51,392 bases of DNA from NCBI GenBank assembly GCA_900552015.1, contig URXY01000005.1, forward strand, positions 1 to 51,392. The letters run 5' to 3'. The position numbers and the translations under genes were made by a program. Below the pieces are notes generated by a model, which had not been told where the DNA came from, made no database searches, and was given only the letters and a program-made list of their open reading frames with translations. The DNA comes from an uncultured Eubacteriales bacterium (GTDB lineage Bacteria; Bacillota; Clostridia; Oscillospirales; Oscillospiraceae). This document shows, one piece after another, positions 15,119 through 23,943 of this stretch (position 1 is the first letter of the stretch; each line of letters starts with the position of its first letter).

Positions 15119-16006
15119 ATGAAAAAGCATTCCATCAAACTGACCGCACTTGTCCTTGCACTGGTCCTTACTGCCGCGCTCGCACTGACCGGCTGCGGCT
15201 CCAAGACCGATGACTCCGGCGACAGCACCGCCACCATCCAGATTGCCGTCCCCAACGACACCACCAACGAAGCCCGCGCCCTGCTCCTGCTGCAGGAGAA
15301 CGGCATCATCAAGCTCGCCGACGGCGCTGGCATCACCGCCACCAAGAACGACATCGTCGAGAATCCGTACAACGTTGAGATCGTTGAGACCGAGGCCGCG
15401 CAGATCCCCAACATCCTGCAGGATGTTGACTACGCCGTCATCAACTCCAACTACGCCATCAACGCGGGTCTCAACCCCGTGGACGACTCCCTTGTGATCG
15501 AGGGTTCCTCCTCCGCTTACGCCAACATTCTCGCTGTGAAGGAGGGCAACGAGAACTCCGACAAGATCAAGGCGCTCGTCGCGGCGCTCGAGAGCCAGCA
15601 GGTCGTTGACTACATCAACGAGAAGTATGACGGCGCTGTCGTCAGCACTGTCGATACCCCGACCGACGGCTACGATGCAAGCGTTGACTACGACGCCCTC
15701 TCCGGCGAGACCATTTCCGTTGCCGCTTCCCCGACCCCGCACGCTGAGATCCTCGAGGTCGTGAAGACCATCCTCGCTGAGAAGAACATCACCCTCGACA
15801 TCCAGGTCTTCAATGACTATGTCGTGCCCAACACCGTTGTCGAAGACGGCACCGTGGATGCCAACTACTTCCAGCACACCCCCTATCTCGATGACTTCAA
15901 CGCCGAAAACGACACCCACATCGTCTCCGTTGCCGCCATCCATGTCGAGCCCATGGGACTCTACGGCGGCAAGCAGACCACGCTGGACGCGCTGAGCGCC
16001 AAGTAA
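15119..16006 (+). CDS. metQ: MetQ/NlpA-family methionine-binding lipoprotein with circularly permuted domain order
   Basis: 295 residues. Signal peptide with lipobox LTGC, Cys 26 being the lipidated residue. Residues 38-178 match the half that is C-terminal in ordinary MetQ: ATIQIAVPNDTTNEARALLL, then DIVENPYNVEIVETEAAQ, then AVINSNYAINAGLNP. Residues 179-197 are an acidic linker. Residues 198-295 match the half that normally comes first: ISVAASPTPHAEIL, then FNDYVVPN, DANYFQHTPYL and VEPMGLYGGKQTTLDAL. The protein ends just where the canonical family would run into the VPND segment. All landmarks are present once, so this is a circular permutation, not a duplication. It should bind methionine outside the membrane and deliver it to MetNI. 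Good AAGGAG site before the ATG; codons are biased as in highly expressed genes. Confidence 0.9.
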   Translation: MKKHSIKLTALVLALVLTAALALTGCGSKTDDSGDSTATIQIAVPNDTTNEARALLLLQENGIIKLADGAGITATKNDIVENPYNVEIVETEAAQIPNILQDVDYAVINSNYAINAGLNPVDDSLVIEGSSSAYANILAVKEGNENSDKIKALVAALESQQVVDYINEKYDGAVVSTVDTPTDGYDASVDYDALSGETISVAASPTPHAEILEVVKTILAEKNITLDIQVFNDYVVPNTVVEDGTVDANYFQHTPYLDDFNAENDTHIVSVAAIHVEPMGLYGGKQTTLDALSAK

Positions 16007-16028
16007 GAAAGGAAAGGAGGGAGCGTCC

Positions 16029-17025
<997 letters not shown>

Positions 17026-17036
<11 letters not shown>

Positions 17037-17730
17037 TCTCTTTTCTCCGCAGTCCGTTGCGGAGCTGACCGCCGCCATGCAGACGCAGTTCCCCAAGGCG
17101 ATCTGGGAGACCTTTTATGTGACCATCCTTTCAACGGCGCTGGCCGTTGTCATCGGTCTTCCGCTGGGCGTGCTGCTCGTGGCGGGGGAGAAGGACGGCG
17201 TCCTGCCGCTGCCGAAGGCGCTGATGCGTATCCTGAACGTTATCATCAACCTCCTGCGCTCCATTCCCTTCCTTATTTTAATGATCATGGTCTTCCCGCT
17301 CTCGCGCCTTATCATCGGCACGACCGTCGGCACGACCGCGACCATCGTTCCGCTCGTGGTGGCGGCGTTCCCATTCGTCGCGCGTCTTGTTGAGAGCAGC
17401 CTGCGCGAGGTCGACCCCAACATCATCGAAGCGGCGCAGAGCATGGGCGCGACGCCCATGCAGATCATCTGCAAGGTCATGATCCCGGAGAGCGTTCCCT
17501 CGCTGCTCCAGAACTTCACCATCGCGCTGACGACCATCCTCGGCTACTCCGCGATGAGCGGTATCATCGGCGGCGGCGGCCTCGGCAAGATCGCCATCGA
17601 CTACGGCTATTACCGCTACAAGTACCTCGTGATGTTTGCGGCCGTCGTGCTGCTCATCATTCTGGTGCAGATATTCCAGTCGCTCGGCACGCACTTGTCC
17701 ATCAAGAGCGATAAGCGGCTCAAAAAGTAA
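17026..17730 (+). CDS. metI: Methionine ABC transporter permease
   Basis: 234 residues with five membrane helices (first one ILSTALAVVIGLPLGVLLVA). The cytoplasmic EAA loop that docks on MetN is visible as EAAQSMGATP followed by VMIPES. Near the end comes the conserved GYSAMSGIIGGGGLGKIAID. MetI forms the channel dimer of the MetNIQ importer. It overlaps metN and is closed by a terminator, so metQNI is a complete operon. Confidence 0.96.
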
Positions 17731-17744
17731 AGATGAAAGAAATG

Positions 17745-17780
17745 AAGAGCGCTCCTGTCAAACGGCGGAGCGCTCTTTTT
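17745..17780 (+). terminator. Intrinsic terminator after metI
   Basis: AGAGCGCTCC (17746-17755) pairs with GGAGCGCTCT (17767-17776), followed by a T run. It marks the end of the methionine operon. Confidence 0.9.
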
Positions 17781-17812
17781 CCGCGTTTGTGCAATTCGTC
17801 TGAAAAAGCATA

Positions 17813-17837
17813 TTGCATTTCAGAAATCAAAATGCAA
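17813..17837. repeat. Operator-like inverted repeat upstream of the M50 protease promoter
   Basis: TTGCATTT (17813-17820) and AAATGCAA (17830-17837) are perfect complements separated by 9 bases; a related ATTGCAAA follows at 17843-17850. The repeat ends 18 bases before the -35 element. There is no T tail, so a protein-binding site is more likely than a terminator. The binding protein is unknown. Confidence 0.45.
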
Positions 17838-17855
17838 CAAAAATTGCAAAACGGC

Positions 17856-17884
17856 TTGTAATAGCGGAACGCGGCTGATATAAT
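17856..17884 (+). promoter_or_regulatory. Promoter of the M50 protease-scpAB unit
   Basis: TTGTAA (17856-17861), a 17-base spacer and perfect TATAAT (17879-17884). The start of transcription would be about 50 bases before the GTG start of the protease. Confidence 0.85.
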
Positions 17885-17941
17885 AGATCCATTCTAATAT
17901 GCGATCAGATATGAATTGCATAATGACGACGGAGAAATTGC

Positions 17942-18601
17942 GTGGATAGCTTTCAGGAACTTGTCCAGTCCATTGACTGGGACTCGCTGACTCATGCGCT
18001 TTTGCGCGTGCTCGGCGTCTTTTTATGCCTGACGGTGCATGAGACCTGTCACGGTCTTGCGGCCTACGCCCTCGGCGATCCGACGGCCAAGCGCGAGCAC
18101 CGGCTGAGTTTGAACCCGCTGCACCACATCGACTGGTTCGGCTTAGCGGCGATGCTGCTCGTCGGCTTCGGCTGGGCAAAGCCCGTGCCGGTCGATATGC
18201 GGTATTTTAAAAAGCCGAAGCAGGGCATGGCCATCACGGCGCTCGCAGGTCCGGTCTCCAACCTGCTTCTGGCGGTCCTGCTGCTGTTCATTTCGCGCCT
18301 TGTGCTGGAGCACTATGCCGACACCGCGCTTTGCAGCGGCGCGCTCGACTTTCTTTTGATGACGGCGTACATGAGCATCGGCCTTGGGCTTTTCAACCTC
18401 ATCCCGATCTCGCCGCTCGATGGGTCGAAGGTGGTCTTCGCCTTTTTGCCCGACCGCGCGTACATGACGCTCATGCGCTACGAAAAATACGGCATGGCGG
18501 TGCTTTTTGTGCTCGTGTGGCTCGGTGTGGGGGACAATATCCTCAGCGAGGGCATCTACCAGGTATATTCCCTCCTGATAAATCTGATCGTATTGAGATG
18601 A
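17942..18601 (+). CDS. Site-2 protease family (M50) membrane zinc protease
   Basis: 219 residues, about six membrane helices. The zinc site HETCH (residues 33-37) lies in the second hydrophobic stretch, and the third ligand is Asp 160 in NLIPISPLDGSKV, the usual M50 pattern. The GxxGPxxN-type motif is seen as ALAGPVSNLLLA. The gene starts with GTG; CGGAG is about 11 bases before it. This compact subfamily commonly precedes scpA in Clostridia; its substrate is unknown (it is too short to carry the PDZ domain of RseP). It ends six bases before scpA and is preceded by a strong promoter. Confidence 0.88.
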   Translation: MDSFQELVQSIDWDSLTHALLRVLGVFLCLTVHETCHGLAAYALGDPTAKREHRLSLNPLHHIDWFGLAAMLLVGFGWAKPVPVDMRYFKKPKQGMAITALAGPVSNLLLAVLLLFISRLVLEHYADTALCSGALDFLLMTAYMSIGLGLFNLIPISPLDGSKVVFAFLPDRAYMTLMRYEKYGMAVLFVLVWLGVGDNILSEGIYQVYSLLINLIVLR

Positions 18602-18606
18602 AGTGA

Positions 18607-19392
18607 ATGGACAATCCCGTTTTCAAGCTGGAGGGCGTGGTCCACGAACGCAGCGCGGAGACGCTGCAGGACTTTGAGGGTCCGCTGGACCTCATCCTCT
18701 TCCTGCTCTCGAAAAATAAAATAGAAATTCAGGATATTCCCATCGCGCTCATCCTGGACCAGTACCTTGCGTATCTCGAGCAGCGAAAGCAGCTCGATCT
18801 CGAGGTCGCAAGCGAGTTCATCACAATGGCGGCGCACCTGATGTACATCAAAACGCGGATGCTGCTCTCGCTCGAGGACGAGCAGGCGCAGAGCGAGATG
18901 GACGAGCTCATCGCCTCGCTCAAGGAGCGCCAGCAGAAGGACACGTACCTGCGCATCAAGCTGCTGACAAAGACGCTCGGCCCGATGGGCGAGTTCGGAT
19001 GCAGCATCACGACGCGCGACCCCGAGCCGATGAAGCGCGGGAAGGTCTACGAATACAGCCATGAAAAGGCGGACCTCGTGCTCGCGATGCAGGCGGTCTT
19101 CGACCGCAGCGAAAAGCTCGCCGCGCCGCCGAGCGCTGCGCTGAGCGAGATCGTGCGGCGCGAGCCGTACCCTGTCAAGGGCAAAGCCGAGGATATCCTG
19201 CATCGGCTCAAGGAATTCGGCATGACGCGTTTTCGGCTGCTGTTTCGCGGCAGCCGCAGCCGCAGTGAGATCGTGGCGACATTCATCGCCGTTTTGGAGC
19301 TCTGCCGCGAGAAGGTCATCCGCCTTGCAGGCTCCGATACCGACTGTACGGTGGAGTGCGGCGAGTATGCGGAAAAGCACATCAATTTATAA
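18607..19392 (+). CDS. scpA: Segregation and condensation protein A (kleisin)
   Basis: 261 residues. The N-terminal ScpA signature FEGPLDLILFLLSKNKIEI is followed by the helix EFITMAAHLMYIKTRMLLS; the C-terminal winged helix includes RFRLLFRGSRSRSEIVATF and VLELCREKVI. ScpA bridges the SMC heads and binds ScpB in chromosome condensation. Follows the protease by six bases and precedes scpB by 18 bases. smc itself is not in the window. Confidence 0.95.
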   Translation: MDNPVFKLEGVVHERSAETLQDFEGPLDLILFLLSKNKIEIQDIPIALILDQYLAYLEQRKQLDLEVASEFITMAAHLMYIKTRMLLSLEDEQAQSEMDELIASLKERQQKDTYLRIKLLTKTLGPMGEFGCSITTRDPEPMKRGKVYEYSHEKADLVLAMQAVFDRSEKLAAPPSAALSEIVRREPYPVKGKAEDILHRLKEFGMTRFRLLFRGSRSRSEIVATFIAVLELCREKVIRLAGSDTDCTVECGEYAEKHINL

Positions 19393-19410
19393 AGAAAATC
19401 GAGGAATACT

Positions 19411-20031
19411 ATGTCTTTGGGATCTTTGGACCTGCGGGAAGCGGAGGCGGCGGTGGAGGCCATCCTGTTCGCCAGCGGCGAACCGCTGGGGATCGACCGC
19501 ATCTGCCTTGCGCTCGACCTCGACCGTCCGACGGCGGAGCAGGTGCTGCAAAAGCTCGGCGACTACTACGCCTTTGAGCGCCGCGGCATCCGCCTTGTCC
19601 GCATGGAGGACAGCTATCAGCTCTGCTCGTCTCCCGACTATGCGGACGCCATTCGCAAGGCGTTTGAAATTCGCAAGACCGCGCGCCTTTCCCAGCCTGC
19701 GCTGGAGGTGCTGACGATCGTCGCCTACTATCAGCCGACGACGCGCGCCTACGTCGATCAGGTGCGCGGGGTGGACAGCTCGTACACGATAGGGCTTCTT
19801 TTAGAGCGCGGCTTCATCGAGGAATGCGGCCGCCTGCAGGTGCCGGGACGGCCGAGACTGTATCGCACAACGAAAAAATTCCTGCGCGACTTCCATCTGG
19901 GTTCGCTCGAAGAGCTGCCCGAGATGCCGGGCATCGAGACCGACGGTCAGCTCCGCATGAGCGAGGATGGCACCATCCTTGACCCCGGCGCGCTGACGGC
20001 AGGGGAAGCGGACACGGTGCAGGAGCCGTAA
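19411..20031 (+). CDS. scpB: Segregation and condensation protein B
   Basis: 206 residues, two winged-helix domains. N-terminal: VEAILFASGEPLGIDRICLA; C-terminal: SQPALEVLTIVAYYQPTTRA followed by IGLLLERGFIEECGRL and PGRPRLYRTT, the ScpB signature. It binds as a dimer to ScpA within the SMC complex. The tail after residue 180 is variable and acidic. Confidence 0.95.
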   Translation: MSLGSLDLREAEAAVEAILFASGEPLGIDRICLALDLDRPTAEQVLQKLGDYYAFERRGIRLVRMEDSYQLCSSPDYADAIRKAFEIRKTARLSQPALEVLTIVAYYQPTTRAYVDQVRGVDSSYTIGLLLERGFIEECGRLQVPGRPRLYRTTKKFLRDFHLGSLEELPEMPGIETDGQLRMSEDGTILDPGALTAGEADTVQEP

Positions 20032-20062
20032 CAACAGGCAGTACGGAAAGGGAGGTGGTCGA

Positions 20063-20761
20063 TTGACCGCGCTGAAGGTGATCGGCGTTATTCTGCTGAT
20101 CGTTTTCCTCATCGGGCTCATCCGCGTGGGCGCGGTGGTCCGCTTCGGCGAAGAGCTGGTGCTGACGCTCCTCATCGGCCCGTTCCGCATCGCGCTGCTG
20201 CCCGCAAAGGAGAAAATATCCTCGAAGGACGGCGAAGAAAAGAAGAAAAAAGCCGCCGAAAAGGGAAAGACTGAGCAACGGGACAAAAAGAAGGGGCACA
20301 GCCTGCCCAAGCTCACGAGGGACGAGTGGAAGGACCTCATCAAAATCGCGCTTGCGGCGCTCAAGGAGATGGCGGGGCGCGCCTGCAAACGCCTTCGCAT
20401 CGACCCGCTCGAAATTCTCGTCGTCTTCGGCGGCGAAGATCCGGCGGACATTGCGCAGAGCTACGGCTACGCGAGCGCCGCGATGTGGGGCGTGATGCCG
20501 CACTTGGAAGACCTTTTCCATATTCCGGACCCTTCGCTGCATCTGCGCATGGACTACGATGCGAAAAAGACGCGCGCGGAGGGGACCGTGGGACTGTCTC
20601 TCCGTATCTGGGACGGGCTTGTGATAGCGTGCGCGCTGCTCGGCCCCATGCTCAAATGGTACCGCCGCTTCCGTAAGGCGCACAAAAACGACCGATCAGC
20701 GGAAACGGCAGCAAAAGAGACCGAAAATCGTGAAACACAGGATGAAAAACTGACTGCATAA
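20063..20761 (+). CDS. DUF2953 domain-containing protein
   Basis: 232 residues. An N-terminal membrane helix (VIGVILLIVFLIGLIRVGAV) is followed by a strand (RFGEELVLTLLIGPFRIAL), a highly charged Lys/Glu-rich region (about residues 52-85) and the DUF2953 core (PLEILVVFGGEDPADIAQSY, then MRMDYDAKKTRAEGTVGLSL-like stretch). The family is typical of sporulating Firmicutes and is found beside gerW (ytfJ) as here; Bacillus YtfI is the comparable neighbour. No biochemical role is known. It starts with TTG behind GGGAGGTGG. Confidence 0.8.
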   Translation: MTALKVIGVILLIVFLIGLIRVGAVVRFGEELVLTLLIGPFRIALLPAKEKISSKDGEEKKKKAAEKGKTEQRDKKKGHSLPKLTRDEWKDLIKIALAALKEMAGRACKRLRIDPLEILVVFGGEDPADIAQSYGYASAAMWGVMPHLEDLFHIPDPSLHLRMDYDAKKTRAEGTVGLSLRIWDGLVIACALLGPMLKWYRRFRKAHKNDRSAETAAKETENRETQDEKLTA

Positions 20762-20780
20762 AAGAGAAAGGACGTATCTT

Positions 20781-21179
20781 ATGGAAAATATCGAAAAGAA
20801 GGCTCCGCTCAACGACCTTATGGACACCACAATGGATAAAATTCGTGATATGGTCGATTCCAACACCATCATCGGCGAGCCCATCACGACGCCCGACGGC
20901 GTGACGGTCATTCCTGTCTCGCGCGTGAGCTTCGGCTTTGGCGCGGGCGGCGGCGACTACGGCAAGACCGAGCCCAGCCACTTCGGCGGCGGCGCGGGCG
21001 CGGGCGTCAAGGTCGACCCTGTGGCGTTTCTTGTCGTCAAGGACGGTCTGACTCGTGTGATGCCTGTGGCCATCCCCGCGGCGGCGACGGTCGACCGCGT
21101 GCTCGACCTTGTGCCCGAGGTCCTCGACCGCGTGCAGAATTTCGTGGATAAAAAGCGCGAGGAGAAAGATATCTACTGA
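20781..21179 (+). CDS. gerW: GerW family sporulation protein (YtfJ)
   Basis: 132 residues. The family pattern is complete: N-terminal LMDTTMDKIRDMVDSNTIIG, the core TTPDGVTVIPVSRVSFGFGA, a Gly-rich loop, and VDPVAFLVVKDGLTRVMPV. In Bacillus, GerW is made in sporulating cells and is needed for germination with L-alanine. AGAGAAAGG precedes the ATG. It follows the DUF2953 gene by 19 bases, the conserved pairing. Confidence 0.92.
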   Translation: MENIEKKAPLNDLMDTTMDKIRDMVDSNTIIGEPITTPDGVTVIPVSRVSFGFGAGGGDYGKTEPSHFGGGAGAGVKVDPVAFLVVKDGLTRVMPVAIPAAATVDRVLDLVPEVLDRVQNFVDKKREEKDIY

Positions 21180-21221
21180 TATCGGGCATAATAGGAGCAT
21201 TCTTTTTGAGGGAGTGATCCT

Positions 21222-22343
21222 ATGGCGCGAGTTCTGCGCGGCTGTGTTTCATTTTTTCTTGCGGTGGTTTGCGTGACAGGCAGTATTGCTTGTCACGCTT
21301 CCGCGCCCGAGACGTCCGCCGCCGCCTTTATCCTGATGGAGGCGGAGAGCGGTCGTATCCTGGCATCCCGGAACGAAACGCAGGAGCGCAGCATCGCAAG
21401 CACAACGAAGATCATGACCTGTCTTGTAGCGCTGGAGCACAGTGAGCTCACGGATCAGGTCACGGTCAGGCGCGAACATTTACGCGAGGGCTCTTCGATG
21501 TACCTCTTCGAGGGCGAAACGCTCACGATGGAGGAGCTCCTCTATGGGCTGATGCTGCCCTCCGGCAATGACGCGGCGGAGTGCATCGCCGCCTATTGCG
21601 GCGGGAGTGGCGGCAGCGCGCAGTTCGTCGGGTGGATGAACGATAAGGCGAAAGCTCTCGGCATGGAGCACACCTCGTTTGCCAATCCGAGCGGACTGGA
21701 TGAACAGGGGCACTGTTCCTGTGCCCTTGATATGGCGCGCCTTGCGGCGTATGCCATGCAGGACCCGACGTTTATGCGCATCGTTTCGACGCGCACGGCG
21801 AGCGTCGGCTCGCGCACGATGACCAACCACAATAAGCTGCTCGCGTCCTATTCCGGCTGCGTCGGTCTCAAGACCGGCTACACCGGCGACGCGGGGCGTA
21901 CGCTCGTCACCTGTGCCGAGCGAGGTGGGATGCGCCTGATCGCCGTCACACTCCACGACGGCAGCGACTGGGCGGATCACACCGCGCTGTATGACTACGG
22001 CTTTGCCGCCTGCCACCGCGCGTGCGGCGCGAAAAAAGGCGCGCGTTACGGGCAGATCGAGGCAGGCGGCGCTTCTGTCACAGCCGTCGCGAAGGAGAGC
22101 TTTTTCTATCCCGTTCTGGAAGGGGAGGCGCTCTCCGCGCGCGCAGCGCTGCCGGAGACGGTCGCGCTGCCCGTGAAAAAGGGGCAGACGCTCGGTGAAC
22201 TCGTCATCCTCTGCAATGGAACGGAGGTCGGGCGCGTCGCGCTCGTGAGCGCTGGAAATGTCGAAGCGCCTGCAAAGCAGGCGCAGAAGGAAACGAAAAA
22301 AACACCGCTGGCGGAAAGACTTTGGGACTTTTTCGCCGCATAG
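21222..22343 (+). CDS. dacF: D-alanyl-D-alanine carboxypeptidase (DacF/PBP5 type)
   Basis: 373 residues. Signal peptide (about residues 1-27, ending near CHASA). The penicillin-binding motifs are SxxK (STTK, residues 60-63), SGN (114-116) and KTG (217-219), in the order and spacing of family S11. A C-terminal beta domain follows (from about residue 275), and the end KTPLAERLWDFFA is a possible amphipathic anchor helix. It trims the terminal D-Ala from peptidoglycan pentapeptides. Location beside gerW suggests the sporulation paralogue DacF; a vegetative DacA role cannot be excluded. Confidence 0.9.
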   Translation: MARVLRGCVSFFLAVVCVTGSIACHASAPETSAAAFILMEAESGRILASRNETQERSIASTTKIMTCLVALEHSELTDQVTVRREHLREGSSMYLFEGETLTMEELLYGLMLPSGNDAAECIAAYCGGSGGSAQFVGWMNDKAKALGMEHTSFANPSGLDEQGHCSCALDMARLAAYAMQDPTFMRIVSTRTASVGSRTMTNHNKLLASYSGCVGLKTGYTGDAGRTLVTCAERGGMRLIAVTLHDGSDWADHTALYDYGFAACHRACGAKKGARYGQIEAGGASVTAVAKESFFYPVLEGEALSARAALPETVALPVKKGQTLGELVILCNGTEVGRVALVSAGNVEAPAKQAQKETKKTPLAERLWDFFAA

Positions 22344-22350
22344 GGAGGGG
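22344..22350 (+). promoter_or_regulatory. Ribosome binding site that decides a CTG start
   Basis: GGAGGGG at 22344-22350, five bases before CTG at 22356. It immediately follows an in-frame TAG (22341-22343), which is also the dacF stop region. No ATG, GTG or TTG occurs in this frame before 22428. Confidence 0.7.
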
Positions 22351-22355
22351 TCGTT

Positions 22356-23066
22356 CTGGCAGAAGAACGGATACAAAAGCTTATCGCGGAGGCAGGGCTC
22401 TGCTCGCGCCGCACGGCGGAGCAGTGGATGGCCGAGGGGCGCGTGCGCGTCAACGGCGAGACGGCAATGATCGGGCAGCGGGCCGACAGTGCGCGCGATG
22501 AGATCACCGTGGACGGCGTGCCGATTGCGCGCGTGGAGCAAAAGCGCTATCTGATGCTCAATAAACCGCGCGGCTACGTCTGCACACTTTCCGACGAAAA
22601 AGGGCGAAAGACGGTCGCGGAGCTCGTCAGGGACTGCGGCACGCGCGTCTATCCCGTAGGGCGGCTGGACCTCGACTCCGAGGGGCTGCTGCTCCTAACG
22701 AACGACGGCGAATGGATGCAGCAGCTTTTGCACCCGCGCTACGAGGTCGACAAGACCTATCACGTCACCGTCGCAGGTGAGATACGCGGCTGCGACAAAA
22801 AGCTTGCCGCGGTGACAGCGCTCGACGGCGAACCCATCCGGCCCGCGCAGGTGCGCGTGCTGAAGCAGGGGCGGGACACCGCGCTCCTTGCCATCACGAT
22901 CCACGAGGGCAAAAACCGCCAGATACGGCGGATGTGCGCCGCCTGCGGCCTGCACGTCAAGCGCCTGCAGCGCGTGCGCGAGCACACGCTCACGCTCGGC
23001 GACCTGCCTCCCGGCGCGTGGCGCGACCTGACGGAGCAGGAGCTCCTGACTACAAAATCAAACTGA
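22356..23066 (+). CDS. rluB: Pseudouridine synthase, RluB/RsuA type, with apparent CTG start
   Basis: 236 residues if read from CTG 22356. The first residues (AEERIQKLIAEAGLCSRR) complete the N-terminal S4 RNA-binding domain, which would be cut in half if the ATG at 22428 were used. The catalytic domain has the RluB/RsuA motif VGRLDLDSEGLLLLTNDG with the catalytic Asp, then HPRYEVDKTYHVTV and GKNRQIRRMCAACG. It converts uridine to pseudouridine in 23S (or 16S) rRNA. The frame is blocked by TAG at 22341, so CTG is the only plausible initiator with a matching ribosome binding site. It commonly sits after dacF and scpB in Firmicutes. Confidence 0.9.
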   Translation: MAEERIQKLIAEAGLCSRRTAEQWMAEGRVRVNGETAMIGQRADSARDEITVDGVPIARVEQKRYLMLNKPRGYVCTLSDEKGRKTVAELVRDCGTRVYPVGRLDLDSEGLLLLTNDGEWMQQLLHPRYEVDKTYHVTVAGEIRGCDKKLAAVTALDGEPIRPAQVRVLKQGRDTALLAITIHEGKNRQIRRMCAACGLHVKRLQRVREHTLTLGDLPPGAWRDLTEQELLTTKSN

Positions 23067-23079
23067 CAGAGGCGATCTT

Positions 23080-23943
23080 ATGACGAAGAACATCTTACAT
23101 AATATCGAAAAGAACATGAGCAGCTTTTCCAAAGGGCAGAAGCTCATCGCACGATTCATTTTGGAAAATTACGACAAGGCGGCGTTCATGACGGCCAGCA
23201 AGCTCGGTAAGACCGTGCAGGTCAGCGAGTCGACTGTGGTGCGCTTTGCGACCCAGCTCGGCTACGAGGGCTATCCGAGCATGCAGCGCGCGCTGCAGGA
23301 GATGATCCGCGGCAAGCTCACGAGTATCCAGCGCATCCAGGCGTCGGACGGCGAGCTCGCGGGCTCCGACCTGATGACGAACGTCTTACAGCGCGATATG
23401 GAGAAGATCCGCATGGCCATCGACCAGACCGAGGGCGCAGAGTTCGAGCGCGTGGTGGACACCATCATCGGCGCGAAGAAAATTTACATCGTGGGCTTCC
23501 GCTCGTCCTCGTTCCTGGCGGGATACCTCAACTTCTATTTCCGGCTCATTTTTGAAAACGTCGTGCTCGTGCAGGGCGGGGCGGCCGGCACGTTCGACCA
23601 GCTTTTCCGCGTGTCGCCGGGCGACGTGGTCATCGGCATCTGCTTCCCGCGCTACAGCGAGCTTGCGCTCAAGACCATCCACTTTGCGAGCGACCGCGGC
23701 GCGACCATCATCGGCGTGACGGACAGCGAAATGTCGCCCATCAACCAGATGGCCTCCTGCTCGCTGCTGGTACGCAACGAGATGATCTCGTTCGTCGACT
23801 CGCTGGCGGCTCCCATGAGTATGCTCAACGCCCTCATTCTGGCCGTTGCAAACAAGAAGGGAGCGGATATTGCCGCCACGTTCACCGAGCTCGACCACGT
23901 TTGGGATCGCTTCGGCATTTTCGGAAAGGTCGAAGATGAATAA
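23080..23943 (+). CDS. MurR/RpiR family transcriptional regulator
   Basis: 287 residues. N-terminal HTH_6 domain (about 1-77; FSKGQKLIARFILENYD, then VSESTVVRFATQLGYEGYPS) and C-terminal SIS domain (about 125-260; KKIYIVGFRSSSFLAGYLNF, then PGDVVIGICFPRYSELALKT). Such regulators sense phosphosugars. No sugar genes are adjacent, so the effector cannot be told. It overlaps the following flavoprotein gene by eight bases. Confidence 0.93.
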   Translation: MTKNILHNIEKNMSSFSKGQKLIARFILENYDKAAFMTASKLGKTVQVSESTVVRFATQLGYEGYPSMQRALQEMIRGKLTSIQRIQASDGELAGSDLMTNVLQRDMEKIRMAIDQTEGAEFERVVDTIIGAKKIYIVGFRSSSFLAGYLNFYFRLIFENVVLVQGGAAGTFDQLFRVSPGDVVIGICFPRYSELALKTIHFASDRGATIIGVTDSEMSPINQMASCSLLVRNEMISFVDSLAAPMSMLNALILAVANKKGADIAATFTELDHVWDRFGIFGKVEDE

